In this document: piece by piece, positions 38,002 to 47,366 of the stretch
How the letters are laid out: each line of letters begins with the position of its first letter
Position numbering within the stretch: position 1 is the stretch's first letter
Origin: Arthrobacter sp. PsM3
Lineage (GTDB): Bacteria; Actinomycetota; Actinomycetes; Actinomycetales; Micrococcaceae
DNA: 64,000 nucleotides
Direction of reading: 5' to 3'
NCBI RefSeq assembly: GCF_030433895.1
Contig: NZ_JARUXE010000001.1
Location: 124,001-188,000, forward strand
Position numbers and translations under genes: made by a program
Notes under the pieces: model-generated
The model's database searches: none
What the model was told of the DNA's origin: nothing
The model's input: the letters and a program-made list of their open reading frames with translations, nothing else

Positions 38002-39154
38002 GGTTGCCCAGCTCCTGCAGGACCTCATCCGAGGTGGTGATGATGCGCGCGTTGGCCTGGAAGCCGCGCTGGGCGACGATCAGGTTGGTAAATTCCTGGG
38101 ACAGGTCCACATTGGACATTTCCAGGGAGCCACCGGAAAGGCTGCCGATGCCGGCGTCGCCTGCTCCGCCGAGCTGCACGCCGCCGGAATTGGCAGTGGC
38201 AACGTAAGAGGAGCCGCCGGCCTTCTCCAGGCCGGCGGGGTTGGTGAACTTGGCGAGGGCGATCTTAGCGAGGACCTGCTTGAGGCCGTTGCTGAAGGAG
38301 CCGATCAGGGACCCGTCGTTGCCGAGGGTGAAGGACTCAAGTTTGCCGGCGGCGGAGCCGTTCTGGCCGCTGACGGCGACGGACGCCACCCTGGCGAAGG
38401 AGGAGATCTCGGGGAGGTTGACGGAGATGCCGCCGACCACCAGCGGGCCACCGCCTGTCAATTTTCCGTCAGTGAAGGTCAGTGCCGCCGTTCCGGTGTT
38501 GCCGTTGGCATCCGCTCCGGACACCGTCCAGTCGTTACCCGCGCCCGAGAAGGTCAGGGTGAGGTTCCGCTCGGCGCCGGTGGCGCCGTAGACCTTGACG
38601 ACGCGTTCCAGAGTGCCGCCCTCGCTCGGCAGGTTTCCGTCCACGGTTACGGTGTTCGTTGCGGTCGCAGGCACCAGGTTGTTGGCGTTGAGCGCGAGAT
38701 CGCCGACCGGTCCGCCGGTGTTGACTACTCCGTTGACGTTGGTCCACCCCTGGAGAATGCCGCCGTCGGGGCTGACGAGCTGGCCGGCGGCGTCGGGGCT
38801 GAAGGCCCCGGCGCGGGTGAAGAGCTGCTGGCCGCCCTTGTTGGTGACGAAGAAGCCGTCGCCGGAGATCATCATGTCCGTGGCGCGGCCGGTACTCTGC
38901 GAGGAGCCCTGGGCGAAGTTGGTGCTGACGCCGGCGACCCGGACGCCGAGCCCGATCTGCGCCGGGTTGCTGCCGCCGGTCCCAGCCTGGGGGCTGGAGG
39001 CGCCCTGGGTCATCTGCGACAGGGTGTCCTGGAACTGGGTCGAGGATGCCTTGAAGCCGGCAGTGTTGACGTTGGCGATGTTGTTGCCGGTGACGTCCAG
39101 CATGGTCTGGTGGGCGCGAAGGCCGGAGATTCCGGAGTACAGCGAGCGGAGCAT
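37991..39154 (-). CDS. flgE: Flagellar hook protein FlgE
   Basis: Builds the universal-joint hook, 387 residues. The N-terminus (MLRSLYSGISGLRAHQTMLD, then GNNIANVNTAGFKAS) and C-terminus (LSQEFTNLIVAQRGFQANAR) form the conserved coiled-coil core of the rod/hook family. FlgD and FliK genes just upstream support hook rather than rod. No separate flgF or flgG is in the window. The ATG at 39154 is the family start; an upstream open stretch is Pro/Ser-rich noise. Confidence 0.96.
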   Translation of the reverse strand: MLRSLYSGISGLRAHQTMLDVTGNNIANVNTAGFKASSTQFQDTLSQMTQGASSPQAGTGGSNPAQIGLGVRVAGVSTNFAQGSSQSTGRATDMMISGDGFFVTNKGGQQLFTRAGAFSPDAAGQLVSPDGGILQGWTNVNGVVNTGGPVGDLALNANNLVPATATNTVTVDGNLPSEGGTLERVVKVYGATGAERNLTLTFSGAGNDWTVSGADANGNTGTAALTFTDGKLTGGGPLVVGGISVNLPEISSFARVASVAVSGQNGSAAGKLESFTLGNDGSLIGSFSNGLKQVLAKIALAKFTNPAGLEKAGGSSYVATANSGGVQLGGAGDAGIGSLSGGSLEMSNVDLSQEFTNLIVAQRGFQANARIITTSDEVLQELGNLKR

Positions 39155-39185
39155 GGGAACTGCCTTTCTACAGGTGGAACACTGG

Positions 39186-39620
39186 TCAGGAGGCGGCCGG
39201 AGCGGTGAGCCCGGTGATGGAGTCGAGTGGGATGGAGAGGTCGCCGACCTTGACGGCGGGGACCTTACCGGAGTAGGAAACGGAGCTTGCAATGCCCGTT
39301 CCGGTGGTGCCGTCGCCGAGGGTGTAGCCGACGGAATGGCCGATCAGCTGGGCTGCGGCCTGCCGCATCTGCAGGGAGAAACCTTCCTTGCTGTTCGTGG
39401 TCAGTTCCTGCATCTTCTCCATCATGGAGAGCTGGATGGTCTGGCTCATCATCTGGTTGGTGTCCATGGGGGCGCTGGGGTTCTGGTTCTTGAGCTGGGC
39501 CACCAGGAGGGACATAAAGACCTCCGAGTCCATGGCCTGGACGGGTGCCCGCACGGCAGCAGCCTGCGGGGTCTCCCCCGCGGCCGTGACCGGCTGCGAG
39601 GCGATGGGCTGGATCGTCAT
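39186..39620 (-). CDS. flgD: Hook-capping scaffold protein FlgD
   Basis: Cap needed for hook assembly. The conserved N-terminal segment MDSEVFMSLLVAQLKNQNPSAPMDTNQMM is complete (quoted in part here: SLLVAQLKNQNPSAPMD). At 144 residues it is shorter than the enteric protein (about 230) and lacks most of the Ig-like insert, as in many Gram-positives. It lies between fliK and flgE, 31 bases before the latter. Confidence 0.95.
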   Translation of the reverse strand: MTIQPIASQPVTAAGETPQAAAVRAPVQAMDSEVFMSLLVAQLKNQNPSAPMDTNQMMSQTIQLSMMEKMQELTTNSKEGFSLQMRQAAAQLIGHSVGYTLGDGTTGTGIASSVSYSGKVPAVKVGDLSIPLDSITGLTAPAAS

Positions 39621-39638
39621 GAGTCGCGTTCCTTCGTG

Positions 39639-40979
39639 TCAGACAAGAATGTCGAGGGTGGTTTGGGGGCCGTTCAGGATCCTGGCGTTGCGCAGGGCCG
39701 CGGCATCGGCCAGGGCGTCCCAGCGGTGTCCGGAACGTTGACCGCCGGGGCTGGTGCCGGTTCCCGGACCGGCGCCGGGGTCCCGGCCGGTGCCACCCTG
39801 GCCGGCGCCTTTCCCGTTCGGATCCGGGCCGGTTCCGTCCCGCGCCGTGTTACCCGGCCCACTGTGTTCGGAGACGTCGAGGCTGGCCCCAAAGCCTGCG
39901 TCGGCAAGCTCCTTCCGGAGTTCCGGCAGGATCCCCCTGATGGCCTCTCGTCCGGCGTCGCCCGGGGCGAAGAGCTCGATCCGGACGCCCGCGGCATCGA
40001 TGTGTGCCCGGACCGTCAGAGGGCCCAGATCATCGGGGCTCAGCTGCAAGGTCATGATGTGCTGTCCTTGCGGCGCCCCGGCGAGGGTGAAGAGCGGCTT
40101 CGCCAGTTGGGACGGGAGTGTTGGGCCGCCCTGAGGGGGTGCTTGCGGAGAGGACTGGGGCGCGGTAGCAGCTAATGACGTCGGCTGGCCGGCGGTCGCC
40201 GTGGCGGTCGCGGCGCTCCCGGCCACGGCGAGCGCATCCGCAGGTGCCACGGCGGTGACGCTCTGGATGCCGACAGGGCCCGAGGCCTCGGCTTCGGCGA
40301 GCGCCCCCGAGGCGGGCGCAACGGCGACGACGGCGGGGCGAGTTGCCGTGCTGGCTGCGGCTGGCGTGGTTGTCGGGGCAACAGGAGTCGGCGATGCTGG
40401 CAGCGGCGCGCTGGCGGTTCGCGCCACTGTGGTCGCGATCGGTGCGGACGGTGCCCCGGCGACTGCCCCAACCGTTGCCAGTTGCCCGGCCAGTTGCCCG
40501 GACGGTGCCGCGGCGACCGCGCCAACCGACGGCGCCAATGCCGGCAGGGCTGGCCCCGGCTGCAGGCCGGGTATCTGGCCGCTGGCCGTCGCGGCTGTCC
40601 GCTCCCCCGCTGTGAGGTTGCTTCCGCCAGTCGGCTGCACGCTGAAGGTCACGGACGGGGCAGTCACGAGGGCCGCAGCGCTGGGGGCCAAGGAAACAGA
40701 GGGATCCTGCGCCGCGGGGGCACCGGCGTCGGCTCCCCCGGCGGGCGGTGGCGTGTCGGCGCCGGTGGAAGCGTCCCGGGGCGTGCCGTCGGCTGCGATG
40801 CTGCCGGCGTCGGACGTCCGCCCTGGTGCAGCGTCCGGTGCGCCCTGAACGTCCTGCAGCACGGCGCCAAACGTGTCTGCATCCGCGTCCACGCCAGGGG
40901 ACGCGGAACGTGCGGGCTGCCCCGCGCCGCGGCCCGGAACGGGAGCGGTCATCGCGGAAGCCAGATCCGGGCCTTTCAT
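39639..40979 (-). CDS. fliK: Flagellar hook-length control protein FliK
   Basis: Secreted ruler that measures hook length and triggers the FlhB switch. The first ~300 residues are low-complexity Ala/Pro/Thr/Val sequence. The C-terminal Flg_hook domain is recognisable (LQLSPDDLGPLTVRAHIDAA, then RIELFAPGDAGREAIRGILP, ELADAGFGASLDV). A Gly-rich tail follows. It is 446 residues; its ATG overlaps the NlpC/P60 gene stop by four bases. Confidence 0.9.
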   Translation of the reverse strand: MKGPDLASAMTAPVPGRGAGQPARSASPGVDADADTFGAVLQDVQGAPDAAPGRTSDAGSIAADGTPRDASTGADTPPPAGGADAGAPAAQDPSVSLAPSAAALVTAPSVTFSVQPTGGSNLTAGERTAATASGQIPGLQPGPALPALAPSVGAVAAAPSGQLAGQLATVGAVAGAPSAPIATTVARTASAPLPASPTPVAPTTTPAAASTATRPAVVAVAPASGALAEAEASGPVGIQSVTAVAPADALAVAGSAATATATAGQPTSLAATAPQSSPQAPPQGGPTLPSQLAKPLFTLAGAPQGQHIMTLQLSPDDLGPLTVRAHIDAAGVRIELFAPGDAGREAIRGILPELRKELADAGFGASLDVSEHSGPGNTARDGTGPDPNGKGAGQGGTGRDPGAGPGTGTSPGGQRSGHRWDALADAAALRNARILNGPQTTLDILV

Positions 40980-41653
40980 GAGGCCATCCCAGCCGGAACA
41001 ATGCGCCGGATGGAGGTCAAATTGGAGTACTGCTCCCAGGCGTCGCGGATCTGGATGGTCTTGCCGGGAACCGGCGCATCAATGGCCTTGCCGTTGCCCA
41101 GGTAGATGGAGATGTGGTCCCCGCCGAAGCTCACCAGAAGGTCACCGGGCTTGGCCTCGGCCAGCGACGCGACCGGCGTGCCCTGGCGCATCTGGTCGCT
41201 CACCACCCGGGGAATCTCAACGCCCAGGTCCTTGAACACCCGCTGGGTGAAGCCGGAACAATCCATGCCCGTGGCCGGGTTCGTTCCGCCCCAGACGTAA
41301 GGGACGCCGATGTACTTCTTCGCCATGGCCACCACGTCCGTGCCCGTCGCTTTACCGGCCGCGGGAACGGTGGCGGGCTGGGTGACGCCCTTCAGGGCGC
41401 CGATGGACGTCGTCCCGCCCAGCCCAAGGCTGCTGGTAAGGGAGGGGATATCGGTTCCCGTGGTCCCGCCCAGCGCAGCGGTGAGTGCCTCGGTGAAGGA
41501 TGCCGCGTCCCCGCTCCCAGTCCCGGCGGCGAGGGATGCTGCGGCCGCGGACTTCAGCGCCGCGGCATTGGTCTCAGCTGCCGCCGGGCGTGTGAGGTCA
41601 GCGATCATCGACTGGATGCCCTGCATCCGGCCGATTGCCTCGGTCATGCTCAT
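40976..41653 (-). CDS. NlpC/P60 peptidoglycan hydrolase in the flagellar operon
   Basis: A 225-residue protein whose last ~115 residues are an NlpC/P60 endopeptidase domain: YIGVPYVWGGTNPATGMDCS holds the catalytic Cys (in DCSGF), GGDHISIYLG the catalytic His, and the polar third position lies near KAIDAP. The first ~100 residues (MTEAIGRMQGIQSMIADLTR) are helical and Ala/Thr-rich, with no classical signal peptide. It overlaps fliJ and fliK by four bases on either side, so it belongs to the flagellar operon. It most likely opens the wall for the rod, the job of FlgJ elsewhere, and is probably exported by the flagellar apparatus. Confidence 0.92.
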   Translation of the reverse strand: MSMTEAIGRMQGIQSMIADLTRPAAAETNAAALKSAAAASLAAGTGSGDAASFTEALTAALGGTTGTDIPSLTSSLGLGGTTSIGALKGVTQPATVPAAGKATGTDVVAMAKKYIGVPYVWGGTNPATGMDCSGFTQRVFKDLGVEIPRVVSDQMRQGTPVASLAEAKPGDLLVSFGGDHISIYLGNGKAIDAPVPGKTIQIRDAWEQYSNLTSIRRIVPAGMAS

Positions 41654-42084
41654 GACCCCACCTCCTGCTCTTCGCGGTGCCAGACGGTGGAGGCGATCTC
41701 GTCCAGGGCGGACTGTTCGGCACGCAGGTCTGCGGTGTGGACCTCTTCGTCATGACGGGTCTGGAGCTTCTCCAGGCCGACCGAACGCGTGCGTGCGGCG
41801 ATGAACTCCTCCCGCGCGGTTGCCTCTTCGTTCTCCGCGCTCCGTGAGAGGCTCTGCAGGTCCGCGAGCATGCTGTGGGACGAGGACCGGGCGGCGGCAA
41901 CAGCCCGCAGCGAGGCGGAGCTGGAGATCGGCGCGTCGCCCACGGCCAAGTCACGGCGCGCGGCGGCTTCCCGGGCCCGCACCGAGCTGGACCTGGAGCG
42001 GGCACTGGCCAGCCCCGCGGCTGCCTGGTCCTGCTGGATCTGGCGGAGGCGCAGGAGCCCTGCCAGAGAGAATTGGCGGTTCAT
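41650..42084 (-). CDS. fliJ: Flagellar export chaperone FliJ
   Basis: A 144-residue, almost wholly helical protein (FSLAGLLRLRQIQQDQAAAG and the ELNS-like Ala/Arg/Ser/Glu-rich coiled coil) placed directly after fliI, overlapping it by four bases. FliJ inserts into the FliI ATPase ring and links it to FlhA. Identification rests on position, length and coiled-coil content, since the family is weakly conserved. Confidence 0.85.
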   Translation of the reverse strand: MNRQFSLAGLLRLRQIQQDQAAAGLASARSRSSSVRAREAAARRDLAVGDAPISSSASLRAVAAARSSSHSMLADLQSLSRSAENEEATAREEFIAARTRSVGLEKLQTRHDEEVHTADLRAEQSALDEIASTVWHREEQEVGS

Positions 42085-43409
42085 GCTGCTGCTCCCAAGA
42101 TCGAGGTGAGGTGGTGGAGCCGCTGCCAGGACTCGGAGTGGGCCGTCGATTCGTCCATCGGCTGCTGCAGGAAAGTGCTGACGTCCTGCTCGTGGTTCAG
42201 GGCCGCGTCCACCAACGGGTTGGTGCCCGGCTGGTAGGCGCCGACGTCGATCAGGTCCTGCGCGGCCTTGCGGGCCGCTAGGACCCGGCGCAGGGTGGCC
42301 GCCGCTTCAAGGTGCGGGCGGGAGTTGACCTTGGTGGCGACCCTGGAAATGGAGCCCAGGACGTCCACCGACGGGAAATGCCCGGTGACGGCCAGTTTCC
42401 GGTCCAGGACGACGTGGCCGTCGAGGATGGAGCGGGCGGCGTCGGCGATCGGTTCATTGTGGTCGTCGCCATCGACCAGCACGGTGTAGATGCCGGTGAC
42501 GGAGCCGGTCTCGGCGGTGCCGGCGCGCTCCAGCAGCCGGGCCAGGACAGAGAAGGTCGACGGCGGGTAGCCGCGGGTGGCGGGCGGCTCGCCGGCGGAG
42601 AGTCCGATCTCGCGCTGGGCCATCGCCACGCGGGTGAGGGAGTCCATCATCAAGACCACGTCCTGGCCCTTGTCGCGGAAGGATTCGGCGATGCGGGTCG
42701 CGGTGAACGCCGCGCGCATGCGCATCAGGGCCGGTTCGTCCGAGGTGGCGACAACAACAACGGAACGCGCCAGCCCGGCCGGGCCAAGGTCATCTTCGAG
42801 GAACTCACGGACCTCGCGCCCACGCTCCCCCACGAGGGCGATCACCGAGACCTCCGCGTCGGTGCCGCGGGCGATCATGGAGAGCAGTGACGACTTCCCA
42901 ACGCCGGAACCTGCGAAGAGACCCATGCGCTGGCCTTTGCCGAGCGTGGTCATCGTGTCCAGAACGCGGACGCCGGTCTGCAGGGCCGTGTCGATGCGGG
43001 CGCGTTTCATCGCGTTCGGGGCTTCGTTGTCGATCGGCACCCGGGGGCCGCTGTTGAGCGGACCTTTGCCGTCGATCGGCCGGCCGAGGCCATCCAGGAC
43101 ACGGCCGAAGAGTCCGGCCCCGGTGGGGACCAGGACAGCGCCGCCCTTGGCCCGCACGGGATCGCCCGCCGCGACGCCGGCCAGCCGGCCCAGCGGCATG
43201 CAGCGCACGGAGCCGTCCAGGGCGGCCACCACCTCGGCGTCAAGCCCCGGGTTTGACCCCACGGTCACCAGATCGCCCAGGGCGCAGTCGAGTCCGGACA
43301 CCTCAAGGCCCAGGCCCATGACCGAGGTAACGACGCCGACCCGCTGCGGGGCGGCGGCACGGAGGGCCGCGGCGTAGTCCGCGCCCAGGGGACGCCAGTG
43401 GGTGATCAC
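42081..43409 (-). CDS. fliI: Flagellum-specific export ATPase FliI
   Basis: Hexameric ATPase of the export apparatus, related to the F1 beta subunit. The P-loop AGSGVGKS is at residues 166-173, Walker B is VVLMMDSLTR, and the type III ATPase signature SVLARLLERAG is clear. It is 442 residues. It overlaps fliH and fliJ by four bases each. Confidence 0.98.
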   Translation of the reverse strand: MITHWRPLGADYAAALRAAAPQRVGVVTSVMGLGLEVSGLDCALGDLVTVGSNPGLDAEVVAALDGSVRCMPLGRLAGVAAGDPVRAKGGAVLVPTGAGLFGRVLDGLGRPIDGKGPLNSGPRVPIDNEAPNAMKRARIDTALQTGVRVLDTMTTLGKGQRMGLFAGSGVGKSSLLSMIARGTDAEVSVIALVGERGREVREFLEDDLGPAGLARSVVVVATSDEPALMRMRAAFTATRIAESFRDKGQDVVLMMDSLTRVAMAQREIGLSAGEPPATRGYPPSTFSVLARLLERAGTAETGSVTGIYTVLVDGDDHNEPIADAARSILDGHVVLDRKLAVTGHFPSVDVLGSISRVATKVNSRPHLEAAATLRRVLAARKAAQDLIDVGAYQPGTNPLVDAALNHEQDVSTFLQQPMDESTAHSESWQRLHHLTSILGAAA

Positions 43410-44059
43410 GGCTGGTGCCCCGCCGGGTTGCCGGCCCGGCCATTTTCGCCCAGAAGAGCCTCGCGGGCCCGTGCCAGGGCGCCGCCGAGGCTCGCGTCGA
43501 GCCAGCCCTGCCGGTATTCGACCTTGGCGTCGCCGCGGTTAAGTGAGGGGTCCGCGCGCAGCGGCAGGCCGGCTGGCAGTTCCTGGCCTTCCTTGGCGAG
43601 GACCTCGATGTCTGCCGGGTTCAGCCGGATGGCCAGCACGGTGGCATCGTCGTTTCCGGACAGGGCGCGGTCCAGGGCGGCGCGGGCCGTTCGGGTCCCG
43701 TGCGCCAGCTCATAGCCCAGAATGGCCTCGGCGAGTTCGAGGGCGGTCCGGGCGAGGACTTCCTCGGCGTCGTGCAGGGCCTGGACGTTACGGTGGGCGA
43801 AGTCCGCCCGGGCCACGGCGAGGGCGCGGACCGCGCGGTCGAGGTCCTGCTGCCCTGAGGCCATCGCGGCGGCCTGCTCGGCAGCCATGCGGTCCCGCCA
43901 GCGGCGCTGTTCCTTGGCGGCGGCACGGACGCCGGCGGCGTAACCGGCGGCGTGCCCTTCGGTATAGCCTGCCTGTTCGGTGGCGGGTCCGCTGGCGCGG
44001 AGCGAGGGGAAGATGATCCGGGCCGGGACGCTGCCGGTGGCCGTCCGGTCAGTAGACAT
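43406..44059 (-). CDS. fliH: Flagellar export regulator FliH
   Basis: Dimeric stator-like protein that holds FliI and links it to the C-ring. It is 217 residues, with the Gly/Ala repeats GYTEGHAAGYAAGVRAAAKE typical of the FliH GxxxG helix and a C-terminal domain (LNPADIEVLAKEGQELPAGL). The ATG at 44059 overlaps the fliG end by 11 bases; a longer frame to 44137 runs back into fliG and was rejected. Confidence 0.88.
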   Translation of the reverse strand: MSTDRTATGSVPARIIFPSLRASGPATEQAGYTEGHAAGYAAGVRAAAKEQRRWRDRMAAEQAAAMASGQQDLDRAVRALAVARADFAHRNVQALHDAEEVLARTALELAEAILGYELAHGTRTARAALDRALSGNDDATVLAIRLNPADIEVLAKEGQELPAGLPLRADPSLNRGDAKVEYRQGWLDASLGGALARAREALLGENGRAGNPAGHQP

Positions 44060-45065
44060 AGTCTTCTTCGTCCGCGCGCTGGAGCGTGATCTGGCCGTCG
44101 GCTTCAAGTTCGCGGATGGAACGGACCACGGCGGCACGGGCCTCTTCGATCTGCGAGGCGCGCAGCGGACCCATGGCGGCGATTTCCGATTCCAGGATTT
44201 CCAGGTTGCGGCCGGAGACGTTGGTGGTGATGGTTTCCAGGACGAGCTCCGCGGCGCCCTTCATGGCCACGGCCAGCACGGAGGCATCGAGGCCGCGCAG
44301 GACCAGCTGCACATCGCGTCGTTCCAGCTTCACGATGTCATCAAAGGTCACCATCTGGGCCCGGATCTCCACGGCGAGGTCCGGATCCAGCAGGTCCAGG
44401 CCGTCCAGCACGGATCGTTCGGTGCCGGCGTCGGTGCGGTTGATGATTTCCAGCAGCGGCGCGATGCCACCCACCACCTTGGATGCCTGCTGGGAAACGG
44501 CTGCGCCGCCGCGCAGTTTGAGGGTGTCTGCCACAATGCCGATGGCTTCAGGAGCGCCCGAACCCATTGTCGCGATGCTGAGGGCGACGTCGGCCCGCAA
44601 CGAGCCAGGCAGCCCCGACATCACGGCGGAAGCCTTGCGCGGGCTGAGGTGCGCCAGGACCAGGGCGATGGTCTGGGGCAGTTCGCCGTCGATCAGGGCG
44701 AGGATCTGGACCGGTTCAATGTCTTCCAGGAAGTCAAAGGACTTACCGGCCATGTTGACCGTGAGCCGGTTGAGCAGGCCAGCCGCCTTCTCCGAGCCGA
44801 AGGACGCTTCCAGCAGGCCTTCGGCCAGTTCCCGGCCGCCCCGGGCCTGCCGGGGGCTGGACATCGCCGTTTCGTGGAAGTCTTTCATAATCTGCTCTGC
44901 AACTTCCGGATCCACTTTCCGGAGGCGGACGATCTCCGCGGCGATTTCCTCGGCCTCGGCGTCGTTGAACTGGGCCATCACCTTGGCGGCGTTGACCTGG
45001 CTCATCTGCATCAGGACGACGGCGGCCCGCTGGGTGCCGGTGAGGGGTGAATCGGCAAGCTTCAT
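44049..45065 (-). CDS. fliG: Flagellar motor switch protein FliG
   Basis: Rotor protein that contacts MotA to make torque. The 338 residues show the N-terminal FliF-binding domain (LTGTQRAAVVLMQMSQVNAA), the middle armadillo domain with IAHLSP-like LVLAHLSPRKASAVM, and the C-terminal charged helix (LRGLDASVLAVAMKGAAEL). Its ATG overlaps the fliF stop by four bases. Confidence 0.98.
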   Translation of the reverse strand: MKLADSPLTGTQRAAVVLMQMSQVNAAKVMAQFNDAEAEEIAAEIVRLRKVDPEVAEQIMKDFHETAMSSPRQARGGRELAEGLLEASFGSEKAAGLLNRLTVNMAGKSFDFLEDIEPVQILALIDGELPQTIALVLAHLSPRKASAVMSGLPGSLRADVALSIATMGSGAPEAIGIVADTLKLRGGAAVSQQASKVVGGIAPLLEIINRTDAGTERSVLDGLDLLDPDLAVEIRAQMVTFDDIVKLERRDVQLVLRGLDASVLAVAMKGAAELVLETITTNVSGRNLEILESEIAAMGPLRASQIEEARAAVVRSIRELEADGQITLQRADEEDYVY

Positions 45066-46669
45066 ACCGGCTGCCTCTCATCCATGAGGCCCCGCAGGTA
45101 GTCGGCCGCTTTCTCCGGGTTTGCGGCGACCATGTTGTCGATCTCGAAGCGGCGGCGCTCAGCCTCCACCTGGGCCGGCGGCGGGGGCATCGGCGGCAGG
45201 GCAGTAATCGGGATGGCCGACGTCGCTGGCGCCGGGGGCAGCGCCGTGGCGGCCGGCAGCACCGGCATCATCTCAAGGTTGAGGCGTTCGCCCAGATCCA
45301 CCGGTTCGCGTTTCTGCCGGCGGCGCAGCACCAGCGTGATGATAAGGGCCAGGATCAGGAGGCCCAGCAGGACACTGCCCGCCGTGATCAGCGTGTTGAA
45401 GAACGCGGCCTGCTTCTGGGCCTCCATGTCGGCCTTGGCTGCATCGAGGGACGCGGCGGCCTGGTCCGCGGCGGCCGTGCTGAACGGCACCACTTCAACG
45501 GTCACGACGTCGCCCCTTGCGGTATCCACGCCGGCGGCGGCCCTGACGAGGGAGGTCAGCGAGCCCAGGTTCAGCCCTCCGGCCGAGGACTGGTTGACAG
45601 CCACGGAGATGGTCTGGCGCTTGACGGCGCCCGGCGGGATCACCCGGTCTTCGGTGACCTTGTTGACGGCGTTGTTCTTGGTTGCGGTCGAGGAGTCGAA
45701 ACTGCCGTTTCCGCTGGTGCCGCCGGGAACCGCAATGTTGTCGGGTCCCAGGACACCCGCGGCGCCTCCCCCGGAGCCGGTGTACTTCTCGGTCTTGGAC
45801 GACTCGCTGAGCGGAAGGGCTCCCGCGGCGTTGGAGAAAGTTTCGCTTTTCTGCTGGGCGGATTCACCCGTAACGTCCGCGGCCACGGCCACGGTGGAAT
45901 TGCCGGGACCCACCACCCGGTCCATGACCGCCTTAACGGCATCGGAGGTGCGCTGCTGGTAGTCGGTGGCCTGCTTGGACGCGGACCCCGCCGCGCCGGC
46001 GCCGACGGCGGACAGGACGTTGCCCTGCGAGTCCACGACGGAGACATTGGCGGGCTTGAGGTTTTCAATGGCAGCCGCGGTGAGGTGGACGATCGCCTGG
46101 ACCTTGTCCCCCGACAACGTGGAGCCCGGGGCCGTTTCAAGGAAGACGGAGGCGGTGGTGTCCGGGGTCTTGGAGACGAACACCGTCTTTTCCGGAATGG
46201 CCAGGCGGACCGCCGCAGTCTTCACTCCCTCCATCGCGGAAATCGTGCTCGCCAGTTCCCCTTCGAGTGCCCGCTTGTAGGTGACGGACTGCTGGAATTC
46301 GGACGAGGTCACCCCCATTTTGTCCAGCAGAGAGTATCCGGTGGCCGCCGCCGTCGGAAGCCCGGCGGCGGCGGCTTTCAGGCGTTCGTCGTAGACCTTG
46401 CCCTCGGGCACGAGGATGGTGGATCCGCCATCGCTGAGTTCATACGGGACGTTGTCCTTGCGGAGCTGCTCCACGATGCCGTTGGCATCGGTGTCCTTGA
46501 GGCCGGAGAACAACGGCGTCAGGGCGGGCTTTGACAGCCAGGCCGAGAGCGCGATGATCCCGACCACCAGGAGGGCGGCCCCGATCACGGCGAGAGTGCG
46601 TTGACCGGTGGTGAAACTCTTGAGTCCGGCGCCGAAGCGCTGGAGGAAGCCGGTAATCTGCGGAGGCAT
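45062..46669 (-). CDS. fliF: Flagellar MS-ring protein FliF
   Basis: Membrane ring that is the base of the flagellum, 535 residues. There is a membrane helix at about 26-46, ring-building motifs (VPYELSDGGSTILVPEGKVY, RALEGELASTISAMEGVKTA, VRLAIPEKTVF), a second helix at about 414-435, and a C-terminal tail that binds FliG. The overlap with fliE is one base (TGATG). Confidence 0.98.
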   Translation of the reverse strand: MPPQITGFLQRFGAGLKSFTTGQRTLAVIGAALLVVGIIALSAWLSKPALTPLFSGLKDTDANGIVEQLRKDNVPYELSDGGSTILVPEGKVYDERLKAAAAGLPTAAATGYSLLDKMGVTSSEFQQSVTYKRALEGELASTISAMEGVKTAAVRLAIPEKTVFVSKTPDTTASVFLETAPGSTLSGDKVQAIVHLTAAAIENLKPANVSVVDSQGNVLSAVGAGAAGSASKQATDYQQRTSDAVKAVMDRVVGPGNSTVAVAADVTGESAQQKSETFSNAAGALPLSESSKTEKYTGSGGGAAGVLGPDNIAVPGGTSGNGSFDSSTATKNNAVNKVTEDRVIPPGAVKRQTISVAVNQSSAGGLNLGSLTSLVRAAAGVDTARGDVVTVEVVPFSTAAADQAAASLDAAKADMEAQKQAAFFNTLITAGSVLLGLLILALIITLVLRRRQKREPVDLGERLNLEMMPVLPAATALPPAPATSAIPITALPPMPPPPAQVEAERRRFEIDNMVAANPEKAADYLRGLMDERQPV

Positions 46670-46974
46670 CAGGCCTGCATCCTCATGATCTCGTTGAACG
46701 CATCGACACCCTTATTGCGGACGGTGGCCACGAGTTCAAGGGTGATCTGGGCACGGCTTGCCGCGATGGTGGCGTTGTGGATGTCATCCAGGTTGCCGGT
46801 GACGGCAGAGACAGCGAGCTCATTCGACGTCGACTGCAGTTGCTGGAGGTTGTCCACCGCGCCGGTGAGCGAGGCGCCGAAGGCGGAGCCGTCTGTGCCG
46901 GTGGCCGCGCCGGCACCGGAAATGTAGTCCGTGGGCATAACACCCTGGACGGGGGCGATGGGCGAAACAGGCAT
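46669..46974 (-). CDS. fliE: Flagellar hook-basal body protein FliE
   Basis: Junction protein between MS-ring and rod, 101 residues. The C-terminal segment IAASRAQITLELVATVRNKG and the ending DAFNEIMRMQ are diagnostic. It is packed between flgC and fliF with one-base overlaps. Confidence 0.95.
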   Translation of the reverse strand: MPVSPIAPVQGVMPTDYISGAGAATGTDGSAFGASLTGAVDNLQQLQSTSNELAVSAVTGNLDDIHNATIAASRAQITLELVATVRNKGVDAFNEIMRMQA

Positions 46975-47366
46975 CAGGATCTTCCAATCTCAAGGGCGGC
47001 CATGTAGGTCTCGCGGGCGCGGTCCACGACCTGCGCATTGGCCTGGTAGCCGCGCTGGGCGATGATGAGCGCCCCCATCTGTTCGGCCATGTCGATGTCC
47101 GGGTACTTCACGTTGCCGTTGGCGTCCGCCAGGGGGTGGTCCGGCTGGTAGACGACGCGGCCCTCGCCGCTGCCTAGTTGGGTGCCCTTGACGTAGACGC
47201 CGGTGCCGTCGGAGCCCTCGGCGGCCTCCACGTATTTGGCCTGGAAGGCGGGACCGCTGGTGCGCGAGGCGTTGTTCATGTTGGCAAGGTTGTCCGAGAC
47301 GGCGTCGAGCCACTTGCGGTGCACGGTCAGGGCGGAGCCGGCGATGCCGATGGCGTCGAAAGTCAT
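46974..47366 (-). CDS. flgC: Flagellar basal-body rod protein FlgC
   Basis: Proximal rod protein, 130 residues, with the rod-family N-terminus (IAGSALTVHRKWLDAVSDNL, ANMNNA) and the C-terminal IAQRGYQANAQVVDRARETY helix. It overlaps flgB and fliE by one base each. Confidence 0.97.
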   Translation of the reverse strand: MTFDAIGIAGSALTVHRKWLDAVSDNLANMNNASRTSGPAFQAKYVEAAEGSDGTGVYVKGTQLGSGEGRVVYQPDHPLADANGNVKYPDIDMAEQMGALIIAQRGYQANAQVVDRARETYMAALEIGRS

